A stretch of 24,026 nucleotides of DNA from an uncultured Lachnospiraceae bacterium (GTDB taxonomy: Bacteria; Bacillota; Clostridia; Lachnospirales; Lachnospiraceae). Both the position numbers and the translations under genes were made by a program. How positions within the stretch are numbered: position 1 is the stretch's first letter; the number at the start of each line of letters is the position of its first letter. The stretch spans positions 1 through 24,026 of the forward strand of contig CANQEC010000007.1 in the NCBI GenBank assembly GCA_947594335.1, written 5' to 3'. This document shows positions 6,055 through 13,084 of this stretch, one piece after another. Under the pieces are notes generated by a model. It did no database searches. It was not told where the DNA came from and was given only the letters and a program-made list of their open reading frames with translations.

Positions 6055-6729
6055 TCAGATGGAAAATTTACGGCCCTGGCAGACGATCACCCCTTCTTTT
6101 TTCAGAGATGATATCGTTCTTGACAGAGCGCTCCGGTCCACTCCCAGATAATCCGCGAGTCCGTCACGCGTAAAAGGAATGGTAAACGTTCTTTTCCCCT
6201 GCCTGTCCGCCTCCTGCTCGAGATAACACAGAAGTTTCTCTCTCATCGTTTTGCAGGTCAGCACCTGCGTCCTCTCGATCAGCGTCAGATTCCGCCGCGC
6301 CATGATCCTGAGCAGATTATGGAGCATCCTGTTGTGATTTACACACCGTCTCGCAAGCACCTCCATGGAATGCGGGATTTCGATCCAGACAACCCACGTA
6401 TCCTCCAGCGTCGTAAAATCGCACACACTCTCGGAAACTCCCCCGAATACCAGATCATCCGCGAAAAGATCGCCTTTCCGATGATCTTGAAAGATCACCC
6501 GGCTGTTTCTCTCAAAACGGGAACTCTGAATCATTCCTTCCAGAATGATCCCGAACCCGAAAATCCTGTCCCCTTCCCGCAGAATATACTCTCCTTTTTT
6601 GTACAGTCCGTCCTTCGCTCCGGACAGCTTCACAATCTGAATTATCTCCTGCGCCGACATTCCTGCAAAAACCGGAGATTCCTGCAGCAGCGCCGCGCGC
6701 AGTTCATCCGTAATACTTTTTCTTTCCAT
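6055..6729 (-). CDS. Crp/Fnr family transcriptional regulator, probable regulator of nrfA
   Basis: A 224-residue protein with an N-terminal cyclic-nucleotide-binding-like beta-barrel (about residues 20-125, with GEYILREGD), a long dimerisation helix and a C-terminal winged helix (about 150-220). The recognition helix region reads DRSALSRTISSLKKEG. The ExxSR pattern of FNR is SxxSR here, so a half-site other than TTGAT is expected. There is no N-terminal cysteine cluster, so it is not an FNR-type iron-sulfur oxygen sensor; the ligand (heme and nitric oxide as in HcpR-like members, or another signal) cannot be read from sequence. Start ATG 6729 follows GCGGGGGA. It lies 68 nt after sigK and 351 nt before nrfA; the palindrome in front of nrfA suggests a local target. 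Confidence 0.85.
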   Translation of the reverse strand: MERKSITDELRAALLQESPVFAGMSAQEIIQIVKLSGAKDGLYKKGEYILREGDRIFGFGIILEGMIQSSRFERNSRVIFQDHRKGDLFADDLVFGGVSESVCDFTTLEDTWVVWIEIPHSMEVLARRCVNHNRMLHNLLRIMARRNLTLIERTQVLTCKTMREKLLCYLEQEADRQGKRTFTIPFTRDGLADYLGVDRSALSRTISSLKKEGVIVCQGRKFSI

Positions 6730-6797
6730 TTGTAAAATCCCCCGCAGAAAAACACCGGACGGTCACCATTTTCGCAAAGCGAAGGCCGCGGCACTGT

Positions 6798-7439
6798 TCA
6801 GCCGGATATCCGGGATCCTGCTTCAAGACAGCTCCGCAGTTTTTTCAGAGCTCCCTTCTCAATTCTTGAAACGTAGGAACGGCTGATGCCGAGCTTTTCC
6901 GCAATTTCCCGCTGCGTCAGCTCCTCTTTTCCAAACAGTCCGTACCTTCCGCTGATCACCTGAAACTCCCGCTTTGTCAGAACTCTGCCAAGCCCCTCGT
7001 ACATCCTCCGGATGTCCTTCTGCGTCTCCAGTTTTTCCAGGACATCAACCGGTTCGCTCTCCAGAACATCCATCAGGCGCAGCTCCCGTCCTTCCTGATC
7101 CACACCGATCTTCTCATCCATTGAGATCTCCCGCGCCAGTTTTTTCCTGGTGCGCAGCATCATCAGCAGTTCATTTTCAATACATCTGGCAGCATATGTC
7201 GCAAGGCGGCTGTTCTTGCTGCCGTCAAATGTCGTCACAGCCTTGATCAGACCAATGATTCCTATTGATATCAGATCATCCGGATCATGCTCCGGCGACT
7301 GATATTTTTTCGCAACATGGGCAACCAGCCTTAGATTGTGCTCAATCAGCATATTTCTTGCTGTCATATCCCCCTGATGATACCGGTCAAGACAATATGC
7401 CTCTTCCTCCGGAGACAACGGCTGTTTAAACGTCTTCAA
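6798..7439 (-). CDS. sigK: Sporulation sigma factor of the SigK type, without pro-sequence
   Basis: A 213-residue sigma-70 family factor. Region 2 (about residues 27-100) contains ARNMLIEHNLRLVAHV, DDLISIGIIGLIKAV and LATYAARCIENELLM, characteristic of SigE/SigK. Region 4 (about 150-205) contains TQREIAEKLGISRSYVSRIEKGAL. The N-terminus begins directly at FKQPLS, matching where mature SigK starts in Bacillus, so the membrane-anchoring pro-sequence is absent, as in Clostridioides difficile. SigK drives late mother-cell sporulation genes. The start is TTG 7439, five bases after GAGGTG; there is no in-frame ATG before an upstream stop. The gene is uninterrupted (no skin element). Its ribosome binding site and start lie in the right arm of a strong hairpin. 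SigE or a SigK-like paralogue is an alternative, less likely name. Confidence 0.85.
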   Translation of the reverse strand: MKTFKQPLSPEEEAYCLDRYHQGDMTARNMLIEHNLRLVAHVAKKYQSPEHDPDDLISIGIIGLIKAVTTFDGSKNSRLATYAARCIENELLMMLRTRKKLAREISMDEKIGVDQEGRELRLMDVLESEPVDVLEKLETQKDIRRMYEGLGRVLTKREFQVISGRYGLFGKEELTQREIAEKLGISRSYVSRIEKGALKKLRSCLEAGSRISG

Positions 7440-7499
7440 AAAAGCACCTCTAAGCGGTTTTATGCTATTTTATGCCTCAAACCGCCTGGAAGTGCTTTT
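7438..7499 (-). terminator. Strong terminator-like hairpin overlapping the sigK ribosome binding site and start
   Basis: Two 21-nt arms (7499-7479 and 7460-7440 on the minus strand) pair at 18 Watson-Crick and 2 wobble positions with one mismatch, around an 18-nt loop, followed by six T. The right arm contains GAGGTG, and the last two T belong to the TTG start codon of sigK. It would stop acyP transcripts and bury the sigK start in any read-through RNA. Confidence 0.75.
7466..7474 (-). promoter_or_regulatory. Possible SigK-type -10 element in the hairpin loop
   Basis: CATAAAATA on the minus strand fits CATAnnnTA, and an AC lies 17 nt upstream, as in mother-cell sporulation promoters. The predicted start would fall near 7459, at the edge of the right arm. 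Short motifs like this occur by chance, so this is tentative. Confidence 0.35.
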
Positions 7500-7589
7500 C
7501 CGCCTGTCATAAAATTGTCATGAAAATTCCGCACTTTTGCCAATGGTCCGCAGCATTCCTCTGCGCCGGCTCCCATGACGGTCCGCCGT

Positions 7590-7859
7590 CTAACGGGTTG
7601 AAAAGCCGCGTTCCTGTCTTAACGGAATCTCCTCCGAATCCATCTCATCAATCCGGATATAGCGGTCCTGATTCAGCCCGGCAAGCAGTTTGTCAATCAG
7701 CTGGCCGCGTCCCTGTACCTCCATGCTGACTGTGCCATCCCACTCATTTCTGACCCAGCCTGTCAATCCCAGCGACTGGGCCATATACTTTGCCCGATAG
7801 CGGAAACCGACCCCCTGAACCCGCCCGTAAAAGCGGATTTTCAACCTGATCTCACTCAT
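7590..7859 (-). CDS. acyP: Acylphosphatase
   Basis: An 89-residue protein of the standard acylphosphatase length. It hydrolyses acyl phosphates such as carbamoyl phosphate or 1,3-bisphosphoglycerate in the cytoplasm. The signature GRVQGVGFRYRA (residues 12-23) supplies the phosphate-binding loop and the catalytic arginine at Arg20. GWVRNEWDGTV (about 34-44) supplies the catalytic asparagine at Asn38. It lies 109 nt after carB in the same direction; since carB makes carbamoyl phosphate, the adjacency is suggestive but unproven as a functional link. The gap contains a TTTT-stem-AAAA hairpin that does not look like a terminator, so co-transcription with carB is possible. Confidence 0.92.
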   Translation of the reverse strand: MSEIRLKIRFYGRVQGVGFRYRAKYMAQSLGLTGWVRNEWDGTVSMEVQGRGQLIDKLLAGLNQDRYIRIDEMDSEEIPLRQERGFSTR

Positions 7860-7915
7860 CGTCTCTTTCTCCGGCTGCCTCTGTCTTCATCCGCTTCCGG
7901 CAGCTTCCCCGCGGA

Positions 7916-7947
7916 TTTTTGCCTCCCTGCAGAACATGGAGGCAAAA
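7916..7947. other. Hairpin between carB and acyP
   Basis: TTTTTGCCTCC (from 7916) pairs with GGAGGCAAAA (7938-7947). The T-run precedes and the A-run follows the stem on both strands, the reverse of an intrinsic terminator, so it is more likely an mRNA-stability or spacer structure between two co-transcribed genes. Confidence 0.4.
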
Positions 7948-7968
7948 GCTCTCTTGTCACCGGCGCCC

Positions 7969-10900
7969 TTATTTGTCACGAATCTCCGCATGCATTTCCT
8001 GCAGCGACCGGACTCTCCCGCTGCCCTGCATCTTCATGGAGCGGATTCCGCTCACGGTAGCGGACGCGGCGGCAACCGTCGTTATATACGGGATCTTCTT
8101 CTTGATCGCCGCTTTGCGCAGATAGCTGTCATCCCACTGACGGTCCTGTCCGACCGGCGTATTGATGATCAGATCAACCTTTCCGTTCATGATCAGATCG
8201 AGCATGTTCGGCCTGCCCTCCTGCAGCTTGTTGGTAATCTCCGCCGGGATCCCCGCCTTCTGAATCAGCTTTCCGGTATTCTTTGAGGCAATGATTTTAA
8301 ATCCCGTGTTGACAAACTTTCGCGCGACATCGACGATCTCCGCCTTATCTTTATCGCTGACAGAGATCAGAACCGTACCCTCAAGCGGAAGCTTCGTCTG
8401 AGTCGCCTCCTGCGCCTTGAAGAACGCCTCGCCCCAGAACTGGGAAAGTCCGAGCACCTCGCCGGTTGAACGCATCTCCGGTCCAAGTACAGGATCGACC
8501 TCCTGGAACATGTTAAACGGGAACACCGACTCCTTGACGCCGTAGTACGGAATGTTCTGCTCCTTCAGCGCCGGTACCGGCGACGGTCTCCCCGTCAGCT
8601 CCGACGTCACGATTTCGATCGCAAGCGGAACCATACGGATGTTGCAGACCTTGGAGACGAGCGGCACGGTACGGGATGCGCGCGGGTTCGCCTCAAGCAC
8701 AAACACTTTTCCGTTCTCGATCGCGTACTGCATGTTCATCAGGCCGCTCACATGCATCTCCTCCGCGATCTTTCTCGTATATTCCTTGATCGTCTTTACG
8801 TTCTCCTCGCTCAGATGGCGGGACGGAATGATGCAGGCCGAGTCGCCGGAGTGCACGCCCGCGAGCTCGATATGCTCCATCACCGCCGGAACAAACGCGT
8901 GTGTGCCGTCGCTGATCGCGTCCGCCTCGCACTCGGTCGCATGCATCAGGAACCGGTCGATCAGGATCGGACGATCCGGCGTCACGCCGACCGCCGCGTT
9001 CATATAACCGACCATGCTCTCCGCGTCGTAGACGACCTCCATGCCGCGTCCGCCAAGCACATAGGACGGGCGCACCATGACCGGATAACCGATCTTTTCG
9101 GCGATCGCGAGCGCTTCCTCCACATTGACCGCCATACCCGACTCCGGCATCGGAATCTCCAGCTTGTCCATCATCGCGCGGAACTGATCCCGGTCCTCCG
9201 CGAGATCAATCACAGCCGGAGAGGTACCGAGGATCTTTACGCCATTTTTCTCAAGATCCGCCGCCAGATTCAGCGGTGTCTGGCCGCCGAACTGGGCGAT
9301 CACGCCGACCGGTTTTTCCTTCTTATAAATACTCAGCACATCCTCAAGCGTCAGCGGCTCAAAGTACAGCTTGTCCGAGGTATCGTAGTCCGTGGACACC
9401 GTCTCCGGATTGCAGTTAACGATGATCGTCTCGAAGCCAAGCTTCTTTAACGCAAGCGACGCGTGTACGCAGCAGTAATCAAACTCAATGCCCTGTCCGA
9501 TCCTGTTCGGTCCTCCGCCGAGGATCATGATCTTCGGGCGGTCTGTATTCACCGGATTCTTATCCGGCGCATTGTAGGTGGAGTAATAGTAAGCGCTGTC
9601 CTGCGTTCCGCTCACATGCACGCCTTCCCAGGCTTCCTCAACGCCGAGCGCAAGCCTGCGTTCCCGGACTTTGGCCTCAGTCACGCCGAGAATCTGGCTC
9701 AGATATTTATCGGAGAAACCGTCTTTCTTCGCCCGGATCAGCGCCTCATCCGCCGGCAGCTGCCCCTTTGACGATGCAAGCGCTTCCTCCTCGTCCACCA
9801 GTTCTTTCATCTGGCCAAGGAAATACTCCTTAATTTTTGTGAGATTGTGGATCTCCTCCACCGTCGCCCCTTTGCGGAGCGCTTCATATATGATAAAGTA
9901 ACGCTCGCTTGACGGGAAGATCAGCATCTTCATCAGCTCGTCCTTCGACTTCTGATCGAAATCCTTCGCGTGGCCCAGCCCATAGCGTCCCGTCTCAAGG
10001 CTGCGGATCGCTTTCTGGAACGCTTCCTTGAAATTCTTGCCGATACTCATGACTTCGCCGACCGCGCGCATCTGCGTGCCGAGCTTATCCTCGACGCCGT
10101 GGAACTTCTCAAACGCCCAGCGCGCGAACTTGATCACGACGTAATCCCCGTCCGGCACATACTTATCAAGCGTCCCGTACTTGCCGCACGGGATTTCCGC
10201 GAGCGTCAGTCCCGTCGCGAGCATCGCGGAGACAAGCGCGATCGGGAAACCGGTCGCTTTGGACGCAAGCGCGGAAGAACGGGAGGTTCTCGGATTGATC
10301 TCGATGATGACGTCCCGGTCCGTCACCGGGTCATGCGCCCACTGTACATTCGTGCCCCCGATCACCTGGATCGACTCGACGATGCGGTAGGACTTCTCCT
10401 GCAGACGCTTCTGAACCTCCTCGGAGATCGTAAGCATCGGAGCCGAGCAGAACGAATCGCCCGTATGCACGCCCATCGGATCGATATTCTCGATAAAGCA
10501 GACCGTGATCATGTTGTTGTCCTTGTCGCGCACAACCTCAAGCTCAAGCTCCTCCCAGCCCAGAACCGACTCCTCGACAAGCACCTGCCCGACAAGGCTC
10601 GCCTGCAGGCCGCGCGCGCAGACCGTCTTCAGCTCCTCCACATTGTAGACAAGGCCGCCGCCGGTGCCTCCCATCGTGTAGGCAGGACGCAGGACAACCG
10701 GGTAGCCGAGTTTGTCCGCGATCGCCAGGGCTTCATCGACAGAGTAGGCGACTTCACTTTTCGCCATCTCGATCCCGAGGCTCTCCATCGTGTGCTTGAA
10801 CTCGATTCTGTCCTCGCCGCGCTCGATCGCGTCCACCTGGACCCCGATCACCTTCACGCCGTATTTGTCAAGCACTCCCTTTTTTGCCAGTTCCGAACAT

Positions 10901-11193
10901 AAATTAAGACCGGATTGTCCTCCAAGATTTGGCAGCAGTGCATCTGGTCTTTCTTTCGCTATAATCTGCTCAATTCTCGCCGCGTTCAGCGGCTCAATGT
11001 AAGTAACATCGGCAATCTCCGGATCAGTCATGATCGTTGCCGGATTGGAATTTACCAGTACGATCTCATAGCCAAGTTTCCTGAGCGCCTTGCATGCCTG
11101 CGTGCCGGAGTAGTCAAACTCGCACGCCTGTCCGATGATGATCGGACCCGAACCGATAATCAGTACTTTGTGGATATCTTTTCTCTGAGACAT
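7969..11193 (-). CDS. carB: Carbamoyl-phosphate synthase large subunit
   Basis: CarB makes carbamoyl phosphate from bicarbonate, ammonia (from glutamine via CarA) and two ATP, for pyrimidines and arginine. The 1,074-residue length is normal. Order: first nucleotide-binding half with GQACEFDYSGTQACKALRKL (21-40) and the glycine loop MGGTGGG (174-180); oligomerisation region to about 550; second half with GGGPNRIGQGIEFDY and the ATP loop LGGRGMEVVY; and a C-terminal MGS-like allosteric domain from about residue 935. Start ATG 11193 has GGAGGAG upstream; an in-frame extension to 11313 would cross the promoter. The promoter is TTGCCA-17-TATAAT (11265-11237) with a leader of only about 37 nt and no attenuator. 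No carA is adjacent: the upstream neighbour is a tRNA gene. Confidence 0.97.
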   Translation of the reverse strand: MSQRKDIHKVLIIGSGPIIIGQACEFDYSGTQACKALRKLGYEIVLVNSNPATIMTDPEIADVTYIEPLNAARIEQIIAKERPDALLPNLGGQSGLNLCSELAKKGVLDKYGVKVIGVQVDAIERGEDRIEFKHTMESLGIEMAKSEVAYSVDEALAIADKLGYPVVLRPAYTMGGTGGGLVYNVEELKTVCARGLQASLVGQVLVEESVLGWEELELEVVRDKDNNMITVCFIENIDPMGVHTGDSFCSAPMLTISEEVQKRLQEKSYRIVESIQVIGGTNVQWAHDPVTDRDVIIEINPRTSRSSALASKATGFPIALVSAMLATGLTLAEIPCGKYGTLDKYVPDGDYVVIKFARWAFEKFHGVEDKLGTQMRAVGEVMSIGKNFKEAFQKAIRSLETGRYGLGHAKDFDQKSKDELMKMLIFPSSERYFIIYEALRKGATVEEIHNLTKIKEYFLGQMKELVDEEEALASSKGQLPADEALIRAKKDGFSDKYLSQILGVTEAKVRERRLALGVEEAWEGVHVSGTQDSAYYYSTYNAPDKNPVNTDRPKIMILGGGPNRIGQGIEFDYCCVHASLALKKLGFETIIVNCNPETVSTDYDTSDKLYFEPLTLEDVLSIYKKEKPVGVIAQFGGQTPLNLAADLEKNGVKILGTSPAVIDLAEDRDQFRAMMDKLEIPMPESGMAVNVEEALAIAEKIGYPVMVRPSYVLGGRGMEVVYDAESMVGYMNAAVGVTPDRPILIDRFLMHATECEADAISDGTHAFVPAVMEHIELAGVHSGDSACIIPSRHLSEENVKTIKEYTRKIAEEMHVSGLMNMQYAIENGKVFVLEANPRASRTVPLVSKVCNIRMVPLAIEIVTSELTGRPSPVPALKEQNIPYYGVKESVFPFNMFQEVDPVLGPEMRSTGEVLGLSQFWGEAFFKAQEATQTKLPLEGTVLISVSDKDKAEIVDVARKFVNTGFKIIASKNTGKLIQKAGIPAEITNKLQEGRPNMLDLIMNGKVDLIINTPVGQDRQWDDSYLRKAAIKKKIPYITTVAAASATVSGIRSMKMQGSGRVRSLQEMHAEIRDK

Positions 11194-11236
11194 CGTATCT
11201 CCTCCAGTATATATTTGAGTTATCTGCGTTTCTGCT

Positions 11237-11265
11237 ATTATACATAAAAAGACTTTGTCTGGCAA
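11237..11265 (-). promoter_or_regulatory. carB promoter
   Basis: Minus-strand -35 TTGCCA (11265-11260, five of six), 17-nt spacer, perfect -10 TATAAT (11242-11237). Predicted start near 11230. There is no room for a PyrR-type attenuator between start and gene. Confidence 0.8.
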
Positions 11266-11301
11266 TGGGAAAGTATATCTTTTTTGCGGGCCTGCACATA
11301 C

Positions 11302-11329
11302 GAAAAAGAGCACTCCGAACGGAATGCCC
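11302..11329 (-). terminator. Terminator of tRNA-Arg
   Basis: On the minus strand GGGCATTCC pairs with GGAGTGCTC around a four-base loop (two G-T pairs), followed by TTTTTC. It starts six bases after the tRNA 3' end and separates the tRNA from carB. Confidence 0.85.
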
Positions 11330-11334
11330 TTCTA

Positions 11335-11408
11335 CGTGCGTTAGAGGATTCGAACCCCCGACCTTTTGGTCCGTAGCCAAACGCTCTATCCAGCTGAGCT
11401 AAACGCAC
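11335..11408 (-). tRNA. tRNA-Arg (anticodon ACG)
   Basis: 74 nt with a complete cloverleaf. Acceptor GTGCGTT (11408-11402) pairs with AACGCAC (11342-11336); D-arm GCTC/GAGC; anticodon stem TTTGG/CCAAA with loop CTACGGA, so the anticodon is ACG (read as ICG after deamination, decoding CGN); T-loop TTCGAAT with two G-T pairs in the T-stem. The discriminator base is G and the CCA end is not encoded. A perfect promoter precedes it and a terminator follows, so it is an independent transcription unit. Confidence 0.96.
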
Positions 11409-11432
11409 ACGTTGTTTGCCTCAACATCTGCG

Positions 11433-11461
11433 ATTATATACCCAGTCCGGACAATTGTCAA
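11433..11461 (-). promoter_or_regulatory. Consensus promoter of tRNA-Arg
   Basis: TTGACA (11461-11456), 17-nt spacer, TATAAT (11438-11433) on the minus strand: both hexamers perfect. An A/T-rich stretch upstream (11465-11480) may act as an UP element. Predicted start near 11426. Confidence 0.9.
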
Positions 11462-11550
11462 TCACTTTTTTTATTTTTTATGACGCCAGGGTTGGGGGAG
11501 TGCGAAGCACGGAACAATCCGTCTGGCATCTTTTGACTGCCACATCATTC

Positions 11551-12249
11551 TCATTTCCCGAGATACGCCTGCCGCACTCTCTCATTTGCAAGCAGCTCCT
11601 GCCCGCTTCCCGTCATCGTGATGCGCCCTGTTTCTATGACGTAGCCGATATCGGCGGTCCGAAGCGCCATATTCGCGTTCTGCTCGATCAGCAGGATCGT
11701 CACGCCCTGCTTATGGATCTCCCTTATAATATCGAAGATCCCTTTTACGATCAGAGGGGCAAGTCCCAGCGACGGCTCATCCATCATGATCAGCTTCGGG
11801 CGGCTCATCAGCGCGCGGGCGACCGCGAGCATCTGCTGCTCGCCCCCGGACAGTGTGCCTCCCGGCTGCCAGTGGCGTTCCTTCAGACGCGGAAACAGAT
11901 CGTAAACCCAGTTCAGATCATCCGTGAGATTATCCTTTCGCATGTAAGCCCCTATCTTCAGATTCTCAAGTACCGTAAGATCCGGAAAGATCTTGCGGCC
12001 CTCCGGCACGAGCGTGATGCCGCGGGACACAATATAGTCGGTATCTTTCCCGGTAATGTTCTCCCCGAGAAACTCAATTTTGCCGGAAGCGGGCTTTTCG
12101 AGCGATACGATCGAGCGCAGCGTCGTGCTCTTTCCGGCGCCGTTCGCCCCGATCAGCGTGACAATGCTTTTTTCCGGCACCTCAAAGCTGATTCCCTTGA
12201 CCGCCTCGATTCCTCCGTAATTTACCTTCAGATCCGTTACCTTAAGCAT
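11551..12249 (-). CDS. livF: Branched-chain amino acid ABC transporter, ATP-binding protein LivF
   Basis: A 232-residue ATPase. Walker A GANGAGKST (34-42), signature LSGGEQQ (133-139), Walker B LIMMDEPS (153-160) and a switch histidine-like region near LLIEQN. LivF pairs with LivG to power import of leucine, isoleucine and valine through LivHM. LivF is the shorter of the two ATPases and has the family segments LVPEGRKIFPDLTVLENL and GLAPLIV. Its ATG overlaps the livG stop by eight bases, implying coupled translation. It is the last gene of the operon; after it lies an 89-nt region with a GCCAG/CTGGC hairpin but no clear terminator before the tRNA promoter. Confidence 0.93.
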   Translation of the reverse strand: MLKVTDLKVNYGGIEAVKGISFEVPEKSIVTLIGANGAGKSTTLRSIVSLEKPASGKIEFLGENITGKDTDYIVSRGITLVPEGRKIFPDLTVLENLKIGAYMRKDNLTDDLNWVYDLFPRLKERHWQPGGTLSGGEQQMLAVARALMSRPKLIMMDEPSLGLAPLIVKGIFDIIREIHKQGVTILLIEQNANMALRTADIGYVIETGRITMTGSGQELLANERVRQAYLGK

Positions 12250-13084
12250 CCTCGCTCACCCCCAGATATGCGTCGATGACCCGCTGGTCGTTCTGCACAA
12301 CCTCGGGCGTCCCATGCGTGATCAGTTTTCCGAAATCAAGCACATAGATGCGGTCCGAGATCTGCATGACCAGATCCATGTGATGTTCGATCATAAAAAT
12401 CGTCAGATGATAGTCGTCCCTGATCTGACGGATAAAATCAGTCAGCTCCTGCGTTTCCTGCGGGTTCATACCGGCCGCCGGTTCGTCAAGCAGCAGCAGC
12501 TTCGGATCCGTGGCAAGCGCACGGGCAATCTCAAGACGCCTCTGGATGCCGTAGGGAAGGGATCCCGCGATCTCATCCTTCAGATGCGCCATATTCTGCA
12601 TCTCCAGAAGCTCCATCGCTTCCCGCCGCATCCTCTTCTCCTCCGCGTAGTTCAGGCGGAACGCCGCGGTAAAAAGATTCTGCTTCGCGCGCATATGCTT
12701 CGCAATCAGCACGTTCTCAAACACCGTCATCGAAGAAAACAGACGAATGTTCTGAAACGTACGCGCGATCCCCAGTTTTGTGATCCTGTCCGGAGACGGA
12801 GTGATCCGCTTTGTATATTTTGCGGCATTCGATCCCTGATAAATACGCTTCATCCTGCCGTGCGGATAGCTCTCAAGCATAAGCTCGTCACAGAAATAGA
12901 CACAGCCGTTCGTGGGCTCGTACACGCCTGTGATACAGTTGAACGCGGTCGTCTTCCCTGCCCCGTTCGGTCCGATCAGGGCGACGATCTCCCCCTCGTT
13001 GACCTCAAGCGAAAGATTATCAACAGCCATAACACCGCCAAACTGCATTGTGATATTTTCGGCGCGAAGGATATTTCTGCTCAT
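12242..13084 (-). CDS. livG: Branched-chain amino acid ABC transporter, ATP-binding protein LivG
   Basis: A 280-residue ATPase. Walker A GPNGAGKTT (38-46), family segment GIARTFQNIRLF (105-116), signature LPYGIQRRLEIARAL (176-190) in place of the common LSYGxQ form, Walker B LLLLDEPAAGMNP following it, and IEHHMDLVM with the switch histidine. Compared with typical LivG there is about 15-20 extra residues between the PTNG loop and GIARTFQN (roughly residues 60-104), rich in basic residues. The ATG overlaps the livM stop as ATGA. It works as a heterodimer with LivF on the cytoplasmic face. Confidence 0.93.
   Translation of the reverse strand: MSRNILRAENITMQFGGVMAVDNLSLEVNEGEIVALIGPNGAGKTTAFNCITGVYEPTNGCVYFCDELMLESYPHGRMKRIYQGSNAAKYTKRITPSPDRITKLGIARTFQNIRLFSSMTVFENVLIAKHMRAKQNLFTAAFRLNYAEEKRMRREAMELLEMQNMAHLKDEIAGSLPYGIQRRLEIARALATDPKLLLLDEPAAGMNPQETQELTDFIRQIRDDYHLTIFMIEHHMDLVMQISDRIYVLDFGKLITHGTPEVVQNDQRVIDAYLGVSEDA

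Noticed and set aside
6730..6797. Terminator between sigK and the Crp/Fnr gene
   Set aside because: Only a four-pair ACCG/CGGT stem with a two-base loop precedes TTTTTC; too weak to call.
7916..7947. Intrinsic terminator after carB
   Set aside because: The stem is flanked by T on its 5' side and A on its 3' side in both directions, the reverse of a terminator.
9970..10902. 310-codon plus-strand open frame opposite carB
   Set aside because: It is a mirror of a high-GC conserved gene and contains no recognisable domain; the same applies to other plus-strand frames opposite carB, livG and trhP.
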